A stretch of DNA of 64,000 bases from Ruficoccus amylovorans (GTDB taxonomy: Bacteria; Verrucomicrobiota; Verrucomicrobiia; Opitutales; Cerasicoccaceae): NCBI RefSeq assembly GCF_014230085.1, contig NZ_JACHVB010000011.1, positions 1 through 64,000 of the forward strand. Reading direction: 5' to 3'. Shown here piece by piece: positions 24,953 to 32,601 of this stretch. Each line of letters opens with the position of its first letter. The first letter of the stretch is position 1. A program made the translations under genes and the position numbers. Under the pieces are notes generated by a model that worked only from the letters and a program-made list of their open reading frames with translations, was not told the origin of the DNA and searched no databases.

Positions 24953-25203
24953 AGCTCCAGATCGCTGTCAACATACGAGGCTCCAACCCGAACCGTGGGC
25001 GGATACTTCGCGGGGTCGAGCTTCTGCAGGGCACGCTGGCAGGCAGCGATTACCGCGTGGATTTCGTCGATGCGCCGCTTGGTCACGCTGGACCCGTTGT
25101 CCGCGTAGGCCGAGAGCGTCTTCTTCAGTTCCGACTTCTGGATGGCGAGGATTTCCTCGACCTCGGCGGCGGTGAAACCGATGCTGTAATCAATCTGCGG
25201 CAT
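24949..25203 (-). CDS. gpW-like head-tail joining protein
   Basis: This 84-residue protein (MPQIDYSIGFTAAEVEEILAIQKSELKKTLSAYADNGSSVTKRRIDEIHAVIAACQRAL) has the helix-turn-helix length and the position before the portal gene typical of lambda gpW. gpW-like proteins stabilise packaged DNA and form the tail attachment site. ATG 25203 is chosen, with a TTGACA box 17 nt upstream. The toxin-antitoxin pair begins on the other strand just beyond. Confidence 0.8.
   Translation of the reverse strand: MPQIDYSIGFTAAEVEEILAIQKSELKKTLSAYADNGSSVTKRRIDEIHAVIAACQRALQKLDPAKYPPTVRVGASYVDSDLEL
24966..24971 (-). promoter_or_regulatory. TTGACA box 13 nt before a GTG start
   Basis: GTTGACAGCG lies in the 3' end of the gpW gene, where it encodes Val-Asp-Ser, and is followed after 13 nt by GTG 24952 of the portal gene. 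Confidence 0.5.
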
Positions 25204-25220
25204 GACTGCCCATGGGGCGC

Positions 25221-25226
25221 TGTCAA
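25221..25226 (-). promoter_or_regulatory. TTGACA box 17 nt before the gpW start
   Basis: TGTTGACAGCG is 17 nt before ATG 25203. It has the same core as the other boxes, with longer spacing. Confidence 0.4.
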
Positions 25227-25269
25227 CAGGCGGCTTGACCTTTTGAGCCTTTTTGAGCACATTTGAGTC

Positions 25270-25503
25270 ATGAGCAAAACTGCCAGCACTTTAGTTCGGG
25301 CCAGGGTCGATGCCGCCCGCTACCGCAAGGCCGAGCGGGTCTTCGAGCGGCTGGGCATGAAAACCAGTGACGCGATCAACGTGTTTCTGGCCCAGGTCGC
25401 CCTGCGCCAAGACATGCCTTTCGCGGTCACCGCGCAGCCCGAACGCCTGATTTCCGATCAGGAACAGGTCCGCAACTGGAACGATGCCCTCGGTGAATAC
25501 TAA
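25270..25503 (+). CDS. RelB/DinJ-family antitoxin
   Basis: This 77-residue ribbon-helix-helix antitoxin reads ASTLVRARVDAARYRKAERVFERLGMKTSDAINVFLAQVALRQDMPF, the RelB/DinJ pattern of a strand then two helices. It should bind DNA and neutralise the toxin encoded next, whose gene starts 20 nt before this one ends. It is plus-strand cargo inside the minus-strand late operon. Confidence 0.92.
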   Translation: MSKTASTLVRARVDAARYRKAERVFERLGMKTSDAINVFLAQVALRQDMPFAVTAQPERLISDQEQVRNWNDALGEY

Positions 25504-25816
25504 GCCCAAGCCGGGGGAGGTCTGGTTCGCGGATCTCGGTATGATCGAGAAAGGTCGTCCGGTGCTGGTGTTGTCGTATCCCGAGCCCGATGATGCCCGT
25601 GCGCTCGTCGTGGTCGCGCCGCTGACCTCGCAGATTCGCGGCCTGCGCGGCGAGGTCGATCTGGGCCATCCCAGGTGGCTCCCCAAGCCTTCGGCGGTCA
25701 ACGTCCAAGGGCTGGCGAGCTTCGACCGGCACAAGCTGACCCGGAAATACGGGAAACTGACCACCGCGCAATATGATGAGGTCAAGGCTGCGGTTCGTGA
25801 GCTTCTTGATCTGTGA
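25484..25816 (+). CDS. MazF/PemK-family toxin
   Basis: This 110-residue endoribonuclease toxin has the MazF signatures PKPGEVWFADLGMIEKGRPVLVLS, VVVAPLTSQIRGLRGEVDLGH and LASFDRHKLTRKYGKLT. It would cleave mRNA when freed from its antitoxin. A RelB/DinJ-type antitoxin with a MazF toxin is a mixed pairing known from other genomes. Its 3' end overlaps the convergent ParB-methyltransferase gene by 35 bp, so the two transcripts are complementary there. Confidence 0.92.
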   Translation: MPSVNTKPKPGEVWFADLGMIEKGRPVLVLSYPEPDDARALVVVAPLTSQIRGLRGEVDLGHPRWLPKPSAVNVQGLASFDRHKLTRKYGKLTTAQYDEVKAAVRELLDL

Positions 25817-27107
25817 CGGATAAGAATCTTTCCGTCACGTCCTGCCCGTTGCAGAACACCCGGCGACCTTCCCCAAGGGCGAGATAACGGCTCACGATGA
25901 CATCGCAGTAGGCCGGGCTGATCTCCATGCCGAAGACCCGCCGTCCGAGTTGCTCCCCGGCGATCAACTGGCTGCCGGACCCGCTGAAGGGCTCGTAGCA
26001 GAGTTCGCCCCGGAGGGTGTGCTGGCGCATGGGAATGGCGAAGCACTCCAGCGGCTTGGGAGTGGGATGATCCGGGCGTTCGTCGTTGTTGAGCCCTTCG
26101 ATGTCCCAGACCGAGCGCAGGTATTCCTTGTCGGCGCGGGGCGGTTTCTGGCCTTTCACCCAGCCGAAGAAGCAGGGCTCGTGAGCCCACAGGTACCATG
26201 AGCGGGTGAGGATCGGGCGGTTGGGCTTGTGCCAAATGATCTGCTGGTGGACGAACGCGCCGTTCTTTTCCCAGGCCTGCTCAACCATCATCTGACGACG
26301 GCTGGCGTGCCAGCAATACCAGGCGGCATAGGGTTCGATGGCGTGCTCGACAGCAACCTTGATGAAACGGTCATAGAGGTCGTTGTTGCGCTCAAGGTCG
26401 GCCTCATCCCACGTGGGACCGTAGGTCTCCGACCAGTCGGTATTCGTCTTGGGGCGGGTGCCAGGGTGATTGGTGCCGTCGTAGCCGACGAGATACGGCG
26501 GGTCGGTGGCGAAGAGGATGGCGCGTTCGCCATTCATCAGGCGCTTGACGTGCTCGGGGTCGGTCGAGTCGCCGCAGAGCAGACGGTGGGGGCCGAGTTC
26601 ATAGAGGTCGCCGGGTTGGGTGACAGGATCGACAGGCGGCGTGGGGATAGTGTTCGTATCGTCTTCCGAGGTCTCCAAGCGGTCGAGGATGTCGTCGAGG
26701 GAATCCTCATCGAAGCCGGTCAGGTCGAGATCAATCTGGCCGTCGAGTTCCTTGAGCAGCGCCTTCAGCGCGTCGTCATCGGTTTCGGCCAGTTCCGCGA
26801 TCCGGTTGTCCGCAATCATGTCAGCCCATTCCGCCGCCTCGGACTCGTAGTCCTGATAATCCACCGGTACACGGGGCATCTTCAGCAACCGCGCCGCTGC
26901 CAGTCGCCCATGACCCTTGGTGATGAAGCCCGAGCGCTTCGAGACCACGACCGGATTACGGAACCCCTGTGACCGGATGATCTTCGCCAAGAGCGCGATC
27001 TGCGCCTCGGGGTGCTGGTTCGGATTGCGGGGATTTTCGACGAGCTTGTCGATGTCGACCAACTCGGTGTGGGCGCAGTAAATGGCAACGGCAGGCGTAT
27101 CGCTCAT
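25782..27107 (-). CDS. ParB-like domain fused to a DNA methyltransferase
   Basis: This 441-residue protein has a ParB/Srx-like nuclease domain at about 12-105 (VENPRNPNQHPEAQIALLAKII, then GHGRLAAARLL) followed by an amino-methyltransferase. Motif IV is DPPY (202-205), and motif I is EPFSGSG with LIAGEQLGRRVFGMEISP near 372-400. That order suggests a beta-class N4/N6 enzyme. Phages often carry this fusion near the terminase, where it may protect DNA or mark the packaging site. It starts at ATG 27107, with a TTGACA box 14 nt upstream. Confidence 0.93.
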   Translation of the reverse strand: MSDTPAVAIYCAHTELVDIDKLVENPRNPNQHPEAQIALLAKIIRSQGFRNPVVVSKRSGFITKGHGRLAAARLLKMPRVPVDYQDYESEAAEWADMIADNRIAELAETDDDALKALLKELDGQIDLDLTGFDEDSLDDILDRLETSEDDTNTIPTPPVDPVTQPGDLYELGPHRLLCGDSTDPEHVKRLMNGERAILFATDPPYLVGYDGTNHPGTRPKTNTDWSETYGPTWDEADLERNNDLYDRFIKVAVEHAIEPYAAWYCWHASRRQMMVEQAWEKNGAFVHQQIIWHKPNRPILTRSWYLWAHEPCFFGWVKGQKPPRADKEYLRSVWDIEGLNNDERPDHPTPKPLECFAIPMRQHTLRGELCYEPFSGSGSQLIAGEQLGRRVFGMEISPAYCDVIVSRYLALGEGRRVFCNGQDVTERFLSVTDQEAHEPQP

Positions 27108-27121
27108 GCCGTTGCTGGTGA

Positions 27122-27127
27122 TGTCAA
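27122..27127 (-). promoter_or_regulatory. TTGACA box 14 nt before a start codon
   Basis: The minus strand reads GTTGACA, then 14 nt, then ATG 27107 of the ParB-methyltransferase gene. A plus-strand cargo promoter begins about 40 nt further on. Confidence 0.5.
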
Positions 27128-27165
27128 CGTGTCCCTCGCTATTACTTCGGATTTTACCGAAGGCA

Positions 27166-27194
27166 TTACAGCTACACTCTTACCCCAATATAAT
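27166..27194 (+). promoter_or_regulatory. predicted sigma70 promoter for the ImmA-like cargo gene
   Basis: TTACAG (27166-27171), a 17-nt spacer and a perfect TATAAT (27189-27194) lie upstream of the cargo gene at 27234. A self-contained promoter of this kind fits independent expression from the prophage. Confidence 0.7.
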
Positions 27195-27233
27195 CTTTTT
27201 GATTTTTATATGACTTTTTAAGATTTTCTCGAG

Positions 27234-27680
27234 ATGCATATCATGCCCCTCTACCTGCAAGAAGCTCTTACGAACGTCTTCTGTCACATTTGCCGCCCTC
27301 CAAGCCAAATCTACTTTTGTAATAGTTATCAAGATTTCTGCGCTAAGCGGTTGGAAGCCGGTTGCAAATCACCCCACCCTGACGACGACACATATGGCAT
27401 GTGCGTTCTTTTTTATGATGAAGAAAGTGGGGAAACTGGAGTTGATATGTTTATAAGAATGGACTTGGATATCGATGGCTTTCGTAAAAGTAAGCAAAGG
27501 ATCAAGCTGGCTCAAAAAGGATTCAAAGATTCGTTATGGACTCCTGAAAGGGTCTTTGAATTCATTTTCCTTCATGAGCTAGGCCATGTAGTTCTGAAGC
27601 ACATGAAAACAACTTCTATGTCAGAAAATGAAGCTGACGCATGGGCATTGAATCAAATGAAAGAGCGTGGATGGCTTTGA
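27234..27680 (+). CDS. ImmA/IrrE-like zinc metallopeptidase (cargo gene)
   Basis: This 148-residue protein has a zincin motif HELGHVVLKH, followed by SENEADAWALNQM with the third zinc ligand, the hallmark of ImmA/IrrE peptidases. Such enzymes usually cleave a partner repressor, but no HTH gene is adjacent, so its target is unknown. The first 50 residues contain several Cys (FCHICRPPSQIYFCNSYQDFC). It runs against the late operon and has its own promoter. ATG 27243 is another possible start. Confidence 0.8.
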   Translation: MHIMPLYLQEALTNVFCHICRPPSQIYFCNSYQDFCAKRLEAGCKSPHPDDDTYGMCVLFYDEESGETGVDMFIRMDLDIDGFRKSKQRIKLAQKGFKDSLWTPERVFEFIFLHELGHVVLKHMKTTSMSENEADAWALNQMKERGWL

Positions 27681-27759
27681 TTATATCGCTAAGATAATGC
27701 TTCTGAATTGTTCCTAAAAAGGCGTCGTCCATTGATTTACACGGTTAACAAAATTAGTC

Positions 27760-28203
27760 TTAAAGCCTCAATGCCTTGAGTTGCTCTGGCGTGAGCGGGG
27801 CGGGTTGGCCGTGGCGCTGCCACGTATGCTCGCTGCGCCCGAAGCCCAACTGGACGCTGACGGAAGCCTTGGGCATTTCGATACCGTGGCGTTTGAGGAT
27901 GGCGTCGGCCTCGGGGTATTTGACCCCGGCCCGTCCAAGTGCCTTCAGAACCGCGCAGGCCGAGAAGCCAAGGATCTTCGGATAGACAGAACCGCCGCCC
28001 TTGCGTTCACGCTTGGCGGCGGGCGGTTTGCGCTGGTCCATAATGAAGGCAGCATGCGCCTTGGCAGCGTCCGCGTCAGTAAAGGTTCCGCGCATCTTGC
28101 CGGACTCGCGTAATTGCTGGCGTCCGTTTTTGCAAGGGATGATGCTGAACTCCCCGCTAACGAGCACTTCGCGTTTGTTGAGGGTCTTGGTGGTCCAGTT
28201 CAT
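27760..28203 (-). CDS. hypothetical phage protein (147 aa)
   Basis: The protein begins MNWTTKTLNKREVLVSGEFSIIPCKNGRQQLRESGKMRG and has ALKALGRAGVKYPEADAILKRHGIEMPKASVSVQLGFGR at the end, possibly a small nucleic-acid-binding helix pair. It is the first of a run of small minus-strand genes between the terminase and the ParB-methyltransferase. No family is recognised. ATG 28203 lacks a strong ribosome site. Confidence 0.65.
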   Translation of the reverse strand: MNWTTKTLNKREVLVSGEFSIIPCKNGRQQLRESGKMRGTFTDADAAKAHAAFIMDQRKPPAAKRERKGGGSVYPKILGFSACAVLKALGRAGVKYPEADAILKRHGIEMPKASVSVQLGFGRSEHTWQRHGQPAPLTPEQLKALRL

Positions 28204-28241
28204 GATATTGATACGTTGGTGATTGGTTTGTGGTGATGGTC

Positions 28242-28604
28242 TCAGGCGATGTCGTCGTCTTCGAAAAGCTCGGTGTCGAAGCCCTGCCGGGCGAGGCTCG
28301 CGAATTCCTGCGCGACCCACTTTTCGCCCGAAGCCTGCTGGATGCGGCTCTTAAACGAACCGTCGTAGAAGCTGGTGGAGTCGGCAAAGTGGCGTCCCCA
28401 GCGGCTGCGCAGGAAGTTGCGGATCGCGATGTCGGTCGGCTGCCACGGGGCGCTGCGGAAAATCTCGAACGCGTCGGCAAAGGCCTGCGCGGCTTCGGCT
28501 TCGTTCATGTGCTCGTTGTGTTGTACGACACCGTAAAAACCCCAGGAATCCTCGCTCGGGGCGGTGGTGTAGTTGGCGTTCGGGGTGGTGCTATTCTGCT
28601 TCAT
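28242..28604 (-). CDS. small phage protein, paralogue of the gene at 28710
   Basis: This 120-residue protein starts MKQNSTTPNANYTTAPSEDSWGFYG and shares FxxxAPW(Q/K)PTDIxIRxFLRS and KWVAQEFASL with its neighbour, so the two are tandem duplicates. ATG 28604 has a strong GGAGGA site. Its leader (28613-28696) is an 84-bp sequence repeated upstream of the gene at 29591. Function unknown. Confidence 0.75.
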   Translation of the reverse strand: MKQNSTTPNANYTTAPSEDSWGFYGVVQHNEHMNEAEAAQAFADAFEIFRSAPWQPTDIAIRNFLRSRWGRHFADSTSFYDGSFKSRIQQASGEKWVAQEFASLARQGFDTELFEDDDIA

Positions 28605-28612
28605 CTTGTCCT

Positions 28613-28696
28613 CCAATGGTTTGTGGTTTCTGAACGCATACACGCTCTCATACGCGAAGCTATCAAGTCTATTACTCATTCATATTTAAGTATTTG
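28613..28696 (-). repeat. 84-bp leader repeat, copy 1
   Basis: This sequence matches 29600-29683 at 75 of 84 positions. It precedes the small gene at 28604 and contains its ribosome site region. A short open frame runs through it in both copies, but the ATG is present only here (ACG in copy 2), so it may be regulatory and not coding. Confidence 0.8.
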
Positions 28697-28709
28697 TGAC
28701 TTTTTAAAA

Positions 28710-29012
28710 TCATAGCCCAATGTGATCGAATTCCTGTGCGACCCACTCTTCTTCGAGGACTTGCCGGATGCGCTCAGCCAACGTTCCCACATAGCGGTTG
28801 CTGACCGATCCCAATTCGTACCCGGCGTAGCTACGCAGGAAAGTGCGGATGATTATGTCGGTGGGTTTCCACCGGGAGGCGCGAAGGACCTCGAAAGCTG
28901 TCTGCCAAGCCTGAGTGGCGTCGAGTTTGGCGATCCGGTTCATGTAGCCGTAGAATCCGAAGTAATCTTCGGTCGGCGCGGCTGCAGGGTTGGCGTCAGG
29001 GATCTGCTCCAT
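28710..29012 (-). CDS. small phage protein, paralogue of the gene at 28242
   Basis: The protein (MEQIPDANPAAAPTEDYFGFYGYMNRIAKLD...) shares TED/SED..GFYG, FEVLRASRWKPTDIIIRTFLRS and EEWVAQEFDHI with its neighbour. ATG 29012 has GGAG 7 nt upstream and aligns with the paralogue start; an earlier ATG at 29048 is less well placed. The family is unknown, and divergence of the pair shows an old duplication. Confidence 0.72.
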   Translation of the reverse strand: MEQIPDANPAAAPTEDYFGFYGYMNRIAKLDATQAWQTAFEVLRASRWKPTDIIIRTFLRSYAGYELGSVSNRYVGTLAERIRQVLEEEWVAQEFDHIGL

Positions 29013-29076
29013 TTTATTCTCCATGTTTGGATTGTGCTCTTCGTTCATAGTCGTTCGCGGGTTGGGATGATCGTAT

Positions 29077-29355
29077 TCAGCCGTCGATACGGAAGGCGTA
29101 CCGGGCGTAGTTGTAGCCTTCGGAGTTGACGTAGAAGCAGCGCCCGCCGGTGATCACGACGAAGCATTCCAAGGGTGGGTTATCCCCGAGGAAAGCCTCC
29201 ATCGGGGAGGCGGCGTCGGTTCCGATCATCGGAAGCTTGCCGATCAGTTTGCGCTGCCATTCGGGCATTTCGCTGTGGCGGTGCCGGGGGCACTCGTCCC
29301 AAGTGGTGGGTTTGCGAGCGCAAAGCGGAGTGAAGGTGCTACGGGAATCGTTCAT
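29077..29355 (-). CDS. hypothetical phage protein (92 aa)
   Basis: The protein begins MNDSRSTFTPLCARKPTTWDECPRHRHSEMPEWQRKLIGKLPMIG and ends GGRCFYVNSEGYNYARYAFRIDG. It is small and soluble, with no recognised motif. AGGAAA lies upstream of the ATG. It sits in the small-gene block before the terminase. Confidence 0.65.
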   Translation of the reverse strand: MNDSRSTFTPLCARKPTTWDECPRHRHSEMPEWQRKLIGKLPMIGTDAASPMEAFLGDNPPLECFVVITGGRCFYVNSEGYNYARYAFRIDG

Positions 29356-29375
29356 GGCGGTGTTTCCTTTTCGGT

Positions 29376-29591
29376 TCAGAGGTTGACGCCGAGGTGATCG
29401 AGCGCTTCGAAGGCGCGGCGCAGGTTGCGGATGGCTTCCTGTTCCTGCGGGCCAAGGTGGCTGGCGCTGTCGGCCAGACTCAAAATCCCTTCGCCCGTTT
29501 TGTAGTAGGCGTCGCGGATCTGCGTCAGGGCTTCGGCGGGCAGAGCGTGGAGGGCGTCGCGGGTCATGGGGGTGTTTGCGTTCTGCTTCAT
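29376..29591 (-). CDS. hypothetical phage protein (71 aa)
   Basis: This is a mostly helical protein, MKQNANTPMTRDALHALPAEALTQIRDAYYKTGEGILSLADSA... The ATG at 29591 has GGAG nearby and sits right after the second copy of the 84-bp leader. The first codons (MKQN) match those of the gene behind the other leader copy. Its function is unknown. Confidence 0.65.
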   Translation of the reverse strand: MKQNANTPMTRDALHALPAEALTQIRDAYYKTGEGILSLADSASHLGPQEQEAIRNLRRAFEALDHLGVNL

Positions 29592-29599
29592 GTTGTTCT

Positions 29600-29683
29600 C
29601 CAATGGCTTGTGGTTTCTGAACGCATAGACGCTCTGATGCGCGAAGCCATCAAGGCTATTACTCGTTTATATTGAAGTATTTG
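29600..29683 (-). repeat. 84-bp leader repeat, copy 2
   Basis: The second copy of the sequence at 28613-28696 differs at nine positions. It overlaps the last codons of the large terminase gene, whose stop is at 29667. The same-strand, same-distance placement before two short genes suggests one duplicated expression signal. Confidence 0.8.
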
Positions 29684-31478
29684 CAGATTTATCTTCTCCC
29701 TCCACGGCGACCGCTTCGCGCCCGATAATCTTGAGCATGACGGCGGCGACCACGCTCATGGCCTCGCAGTCGAAGAGGTGGTTCGGTCGGCTGCCGATCT
29801 GCTCCCAAATCCACTTGCTGTTCTTTTTAACGCGCTGCTCGGACTCCATGTGCTGGAGGTAGTCCTCGGGGATGTCGCCGGGCACCTGCCACAGCGGAGA
29901 GCCATCGGCGGTATGCTCCCGGCGCAGGCGGGCGAGCACGTCTTTGATCTGGAGGTTCGACCAGTAATGCATCCGGCAGACGAGCCCCCGCGACACCGCG
30001 ATCCGCCGCACCGGCGAGTAGAACCGCTGGACCGAACCCTGCGGTGTTTTATGAACGAAGGTGCTGTGGGCATCACCCATCAGGGCGGTCCAACCGTGGC
30101 GGGCGCACTGGCGGTAAACCTCATAGCTGTTGTACCCGGCATCGACGAATACCAGGCTGTCGTGAACACGGAAACGCTGTTGGATCGCTTCGAGTTCCTC
30201 CCATGTGACCACGCGCTCACACCAGAGCAGGCGCGACGCTCCCTCGGCGGACCATGAACGCACCACGAGGAAGAAGTGGTCCATCTGCACGTCCACGGTG
30301 AGGAAACGCAGGGGCACCAGTGTGACGCCATCAGGGAAGGGGGCGGCGATCACTTTGCCACGCGAACCGAGCGCGGCCTCGTCTGACCAGTCCTCGCCCA
30401 AGCAGTAGGCGCTGGTAGCAATCTCCACCTTGAAATCCTCGACGAACTCCCTCCACGCCAGCGCGAGACGCTTCTGGTAAAACTGCTGAAGAAGGGAGGT
30501 GTCACCCTTGCGGGAGGCGAGCTTGGCGCGGAGGTAAAGCTCAGCCAACTTGCCCCACGACATGGACGCCAGGCTGTTCCAGTGGAAGCCGATGTTTTCC
30601 CGGGCGGCATTCGGGTTCTGGGCAACGAACTGCCCGGTGGCGTTGAGCTTGCGGCGGTGCTCGTCTGAGTCCGCAATCTCATGCTGGCAGTGCGGACAGA
30701 GCAGCACGGTGCTGGACCGGACCTTTTCAAAGTCATATTGCTCCTGCGCGTCCTTGCAGTCCTTTGACCATTCGACGTTTTCCCACAGGAAGGGCTGACG
30801 GGTACCGCACTGCGGGCAGACGAAAGTCCACTCGCGCATGTCGGTGGTTTCAAACTTGCGGTGGGTGTCGTCGTCTTCCTCGCCGCCTTGGCTGAGGAAG
30901 ATGCACTTGCCCAGCCAGCCGAACGCCGTCACACGCGCTTCGGCCTCGGCCATGTGGCCCTGCGGCCAGCGCCACGTCTCGTCACCAATCAGCCAACGGA
31001 TGGACCGACGCTGCAGGTTGGTTTTGTTGTGGGCACCCAGCACCCACAGCGTCATGCCGTTGGCGAAGTGAATCGTGGTGTTGCGACGCTTGTGGCGGTC
31101 GGCAGGAAAGAGCGCCTTCACCGGCTCGCATTCATCGAACAGCTTCTGAAGGCGTGACTCGGACTGGTCCTTGGCGTCCTCGTCGGTCTGGTCCAGCCAG
31201 AGTGTGGGGCCGGGCAGGTTGGCGATGATGTAGCAAAGGGTCAGTTCCGGCCCCGTCGTCTTCGAGGACTGGATGGACGCGAGAATCGACACCACCCGCA
31301 CCTGCGGATCGACGATTGCTTCCATCACTTCCCGCAGCCAGGGGGAATTGTCGGAGCGGAAACGTCCCGGCATGGGCGAATACGGGATGGCCGGGATGTA
31401 CTCCTCGCACCACTGCCACGGCGGACGTCGGTCCGGGGAACGCCAGGCATTGCGCCAGATACTTGAAAGAGACTCCAC
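29667..31478 (-). CDS. terminase large subunit (GpA family)
   Basis: This 603-residue DNA-packaging motor has an ATPase with SIQSSKTT (68-75) as the Walker A region and RWLIGDETWRW (161-171) as Walker B. A zinc ribbon follows (CPQCG 221-225, CPHCQ 261-265), then a nuclease domain with LTVDVQMDHFFLVV and a DAGYNSYEVYRQC segment. This is the lambda gpA-like order. GTG 31478 is preferred to TTG 31484 because a TTGACG box then lies 13 nt upstream. It cuts concatemers and drives DNA into the prohead through the portal. Confidence 0.93.
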   Translation of the reverse strand: MESLSSIWRNAWRSPDRRPPWQWCEEYIPAIPYSPMPGRFRSDNSPWLREVMEAIVDPQVRVVSILASIQSSKTTGPELTLCYIIANLPGPTLWLDQTDEDAKDQSESRLQKLFDECEPVKALFPADRHKRRNTTIHFANGMTLWVLGAHNKTNLQRRSIRWLIGDETWRWPQGHMAEAEARVTAFGWLGKCIFLSQGGEEDDDTHRKFETTDMREWTFVCPQCGTRQPFLWENVEWSKDCKDAQEQYDFEKVRSSTVLLCPHCQHEIADSDEHRRKLNATGQFVAQNPNAARENIGFHWNSLASMSWGKLAELYLRAKLASRKGDTSLLQQFYQKRLALAWREFVEDFKVEIATSAYCLGEDWSDEAALGSRGKVIAAPFPDGVTLVPLRFLTVDVQMDHFFLVVRSWSAEGASRLLWCERVVTWEELEAIQQRFRVHDSLVFVDAGYNSYEVYRQCARHGWTALMGDAHSTFVHKTPQGSVQRFYSPVRRIAVSRGLVCRMHYWSNLQIKDVLARLRREHTADGSPLWQVPGDIPEDYLQHMESEQRVKKNSKWIWEQIGSRPNHLFDCEAMSVVAAVMLKIIGREAVAVEGEDKSANTSI

Positions 31479-31491
31479 GCACAAGGCAGGG

Positions 31492-31497
31492 CGTCAA
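31492..31497 (-). promoter_or_regulatory. TTGACG box 13 nt before a GTG start
   Basis: The minus strand reads GTTGACG, then 13 nt, then GTG 31478 of the large terminase. It is the only member of the set with a G in the last position. Confidence 0.45.
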
Positions 31498-31541
31498 CGC
31501 AAGCTTGATAAGGAAACCGCGATTATATTCTATTTGAGAAG

Positions 31542-31904
31542 ATGTCCTCTTCCACCATCAATTCATACGAAGACTTGGATAAGGTTATCGCAAAAGCGTT
31601 TCCAGATGCCGACATACGTTCCCGAGCTATCGCGCTTCTCGGTAAATACGGAACAGAAGATTTTCACCGAGAAATATCCCGTGTCCGAGCCGCAATAATC
31701 AAGGTAGCTCAGGCTGACGTTGAAAAACTACAGGGATTCGTAGATATTGCCTGTAGTGACTATCGAGACCTTTTAGTGATGGCCGAGTATGAACAGCAGT
31801 CTCGAAACTATAGCTTAAAGAAAAACGATCCGCAGAAACATCAGAGGCTAGTGGAGAAAGACGAGCGTGAGTATTCCGACTGGGTCAAGAAGATGACAGA
31901 ATAG
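31542..31904 (+). CDS. plus-strand cargo gene, unknown protein (120 aa)
   Basis: The protein starts MSSSTINSYEDLDKVIAKAFPDADIRSRAIALLGKYG and ends RLVEKDEREYSDWVKKMTE. It is helical, with charged repeats, and has no recognised family. It lies between the two terminase genes on the opposite strand, ending 3 nt before the small terminase stop. GAG 5 nt before the ATG may serve as a ribosome site. Confidence 0.7.
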   Translation: MSSSTINSYEDLDKVIAKAFPDADIRSRAIALLGKYGTEDFHREISRVRAAIIKVAQADVEKLQGFVDIACSDYRDLLVMAEYEQQSRNYSLKKNDPQKHQRLVEKDEREYSDWVKKMTE

Positions 31905-31907
31905 TTG

Positions 31908-32546
31908 CTACGGCGTGCAGTTCCCACCGCTGTGCAGGGTCTCGCAGACCTCATCAATGGCGGCAGCGCACTCGCGCTGGATGGCGATGGCGTCCAACCC
32001 GGACAGGATCGGCGGCAGTTCCGACTCGAACTTCGCCCGCATCAGCGCGATGGCTTTGCCCACCTGTGTGGTCCACTCGAGACGAACCTGTTCCAACGCC
32101 ACATACTCGCCCTTCAAGATCGCGGTGCGAATCTCGCGTTGCTCAACCTCGGCCAGCAGCTTGCGAGCCTTCAAAGCCTCCTGACGATCGGTGGTGGTTT
32201 TGCCCGGATTGAGGTTGTGATCCCGGATGAACTGACGCCACTCAATGACCGAGTGTGAACTGTTGGCAGCCGGGGCAGGGGCACCCTCCAGCTTGCGCCA
32301 CGCATGAACCGTCTGGCGACTAACCCCGAGGACCGTTGCCAACTCGGTCAAATCCTTTGCCACCGTGATCGAATCGTCCGCCACGGATTCGGCTTTGGCC
32401 TGAATCAAATCGCGTTCGGTCTTCGAGAGCGGTTTGCCCTCCGTGACCTTCTTGACGATGTTGGCGTAGTCCTTGGCGAGGATGCGTTCGGCCACTTCGG
32501 GGGTAATGCCAGACGTTGCTTTGGCGGGGATGTCGGAGGTCTCCAT
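31908..32546 (-). CDS. terminase small subunit
   Basis: This 212-residue DNA-binding packaging protein has a helix-turn-helix in LTELATVLGVSRQTVHAWRKLEGAP near residue 65-90, preceded by ERDLIQAKAESVADDSITVAKD. A helical C-terminal half (EVEQREIRTAILKGEYVALEQVRLEWTTQV) follows, the Nu1-like oligomerisation region. It selects the pac or cos site and recruits the large subunit. ATG 32546 is preceded by a TTGACA box at 13 nt. A plus-strand cargo gene separates it from the large subunit. Confidence 0.85.
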   Translation of the reverse strand: METSDIPAKATSGITPEVAERILAKDYANIVKKVTEGKPLSKTERDLIQAKAESVADDSITVAKDLTELATVLGVSRQTVHAWRKLEGAPAPAANSSHSVIEWRQFIRDHNLNPGKTTTDRQEALKARKLLAEVEQREIRTAILKGEYVALEQVRLEWTTQVGKAIALMRAKFESELPPILSGLDAIAIQRECAAAIDEVCETLHSGGNCTP

Positions 32547-32559
32547 ACCGAACAGAGAC

Positions 32560-32565
32560 TGTCAA
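32560..32565 (-). promoter_or_regulatory. TTGACA box 13 nt before a start codon
   Basis: GTTGACA, then 13 nt, then ATG 32546 of the small terminase. The upstream region holds TTTACA repeats, so more than one regulator may act here. Confidence 0.55.
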
Positions 32566-32601
32566 CGGCCCCCATCTGAACCCTCTACCCAACCGAGGCC
32601 G

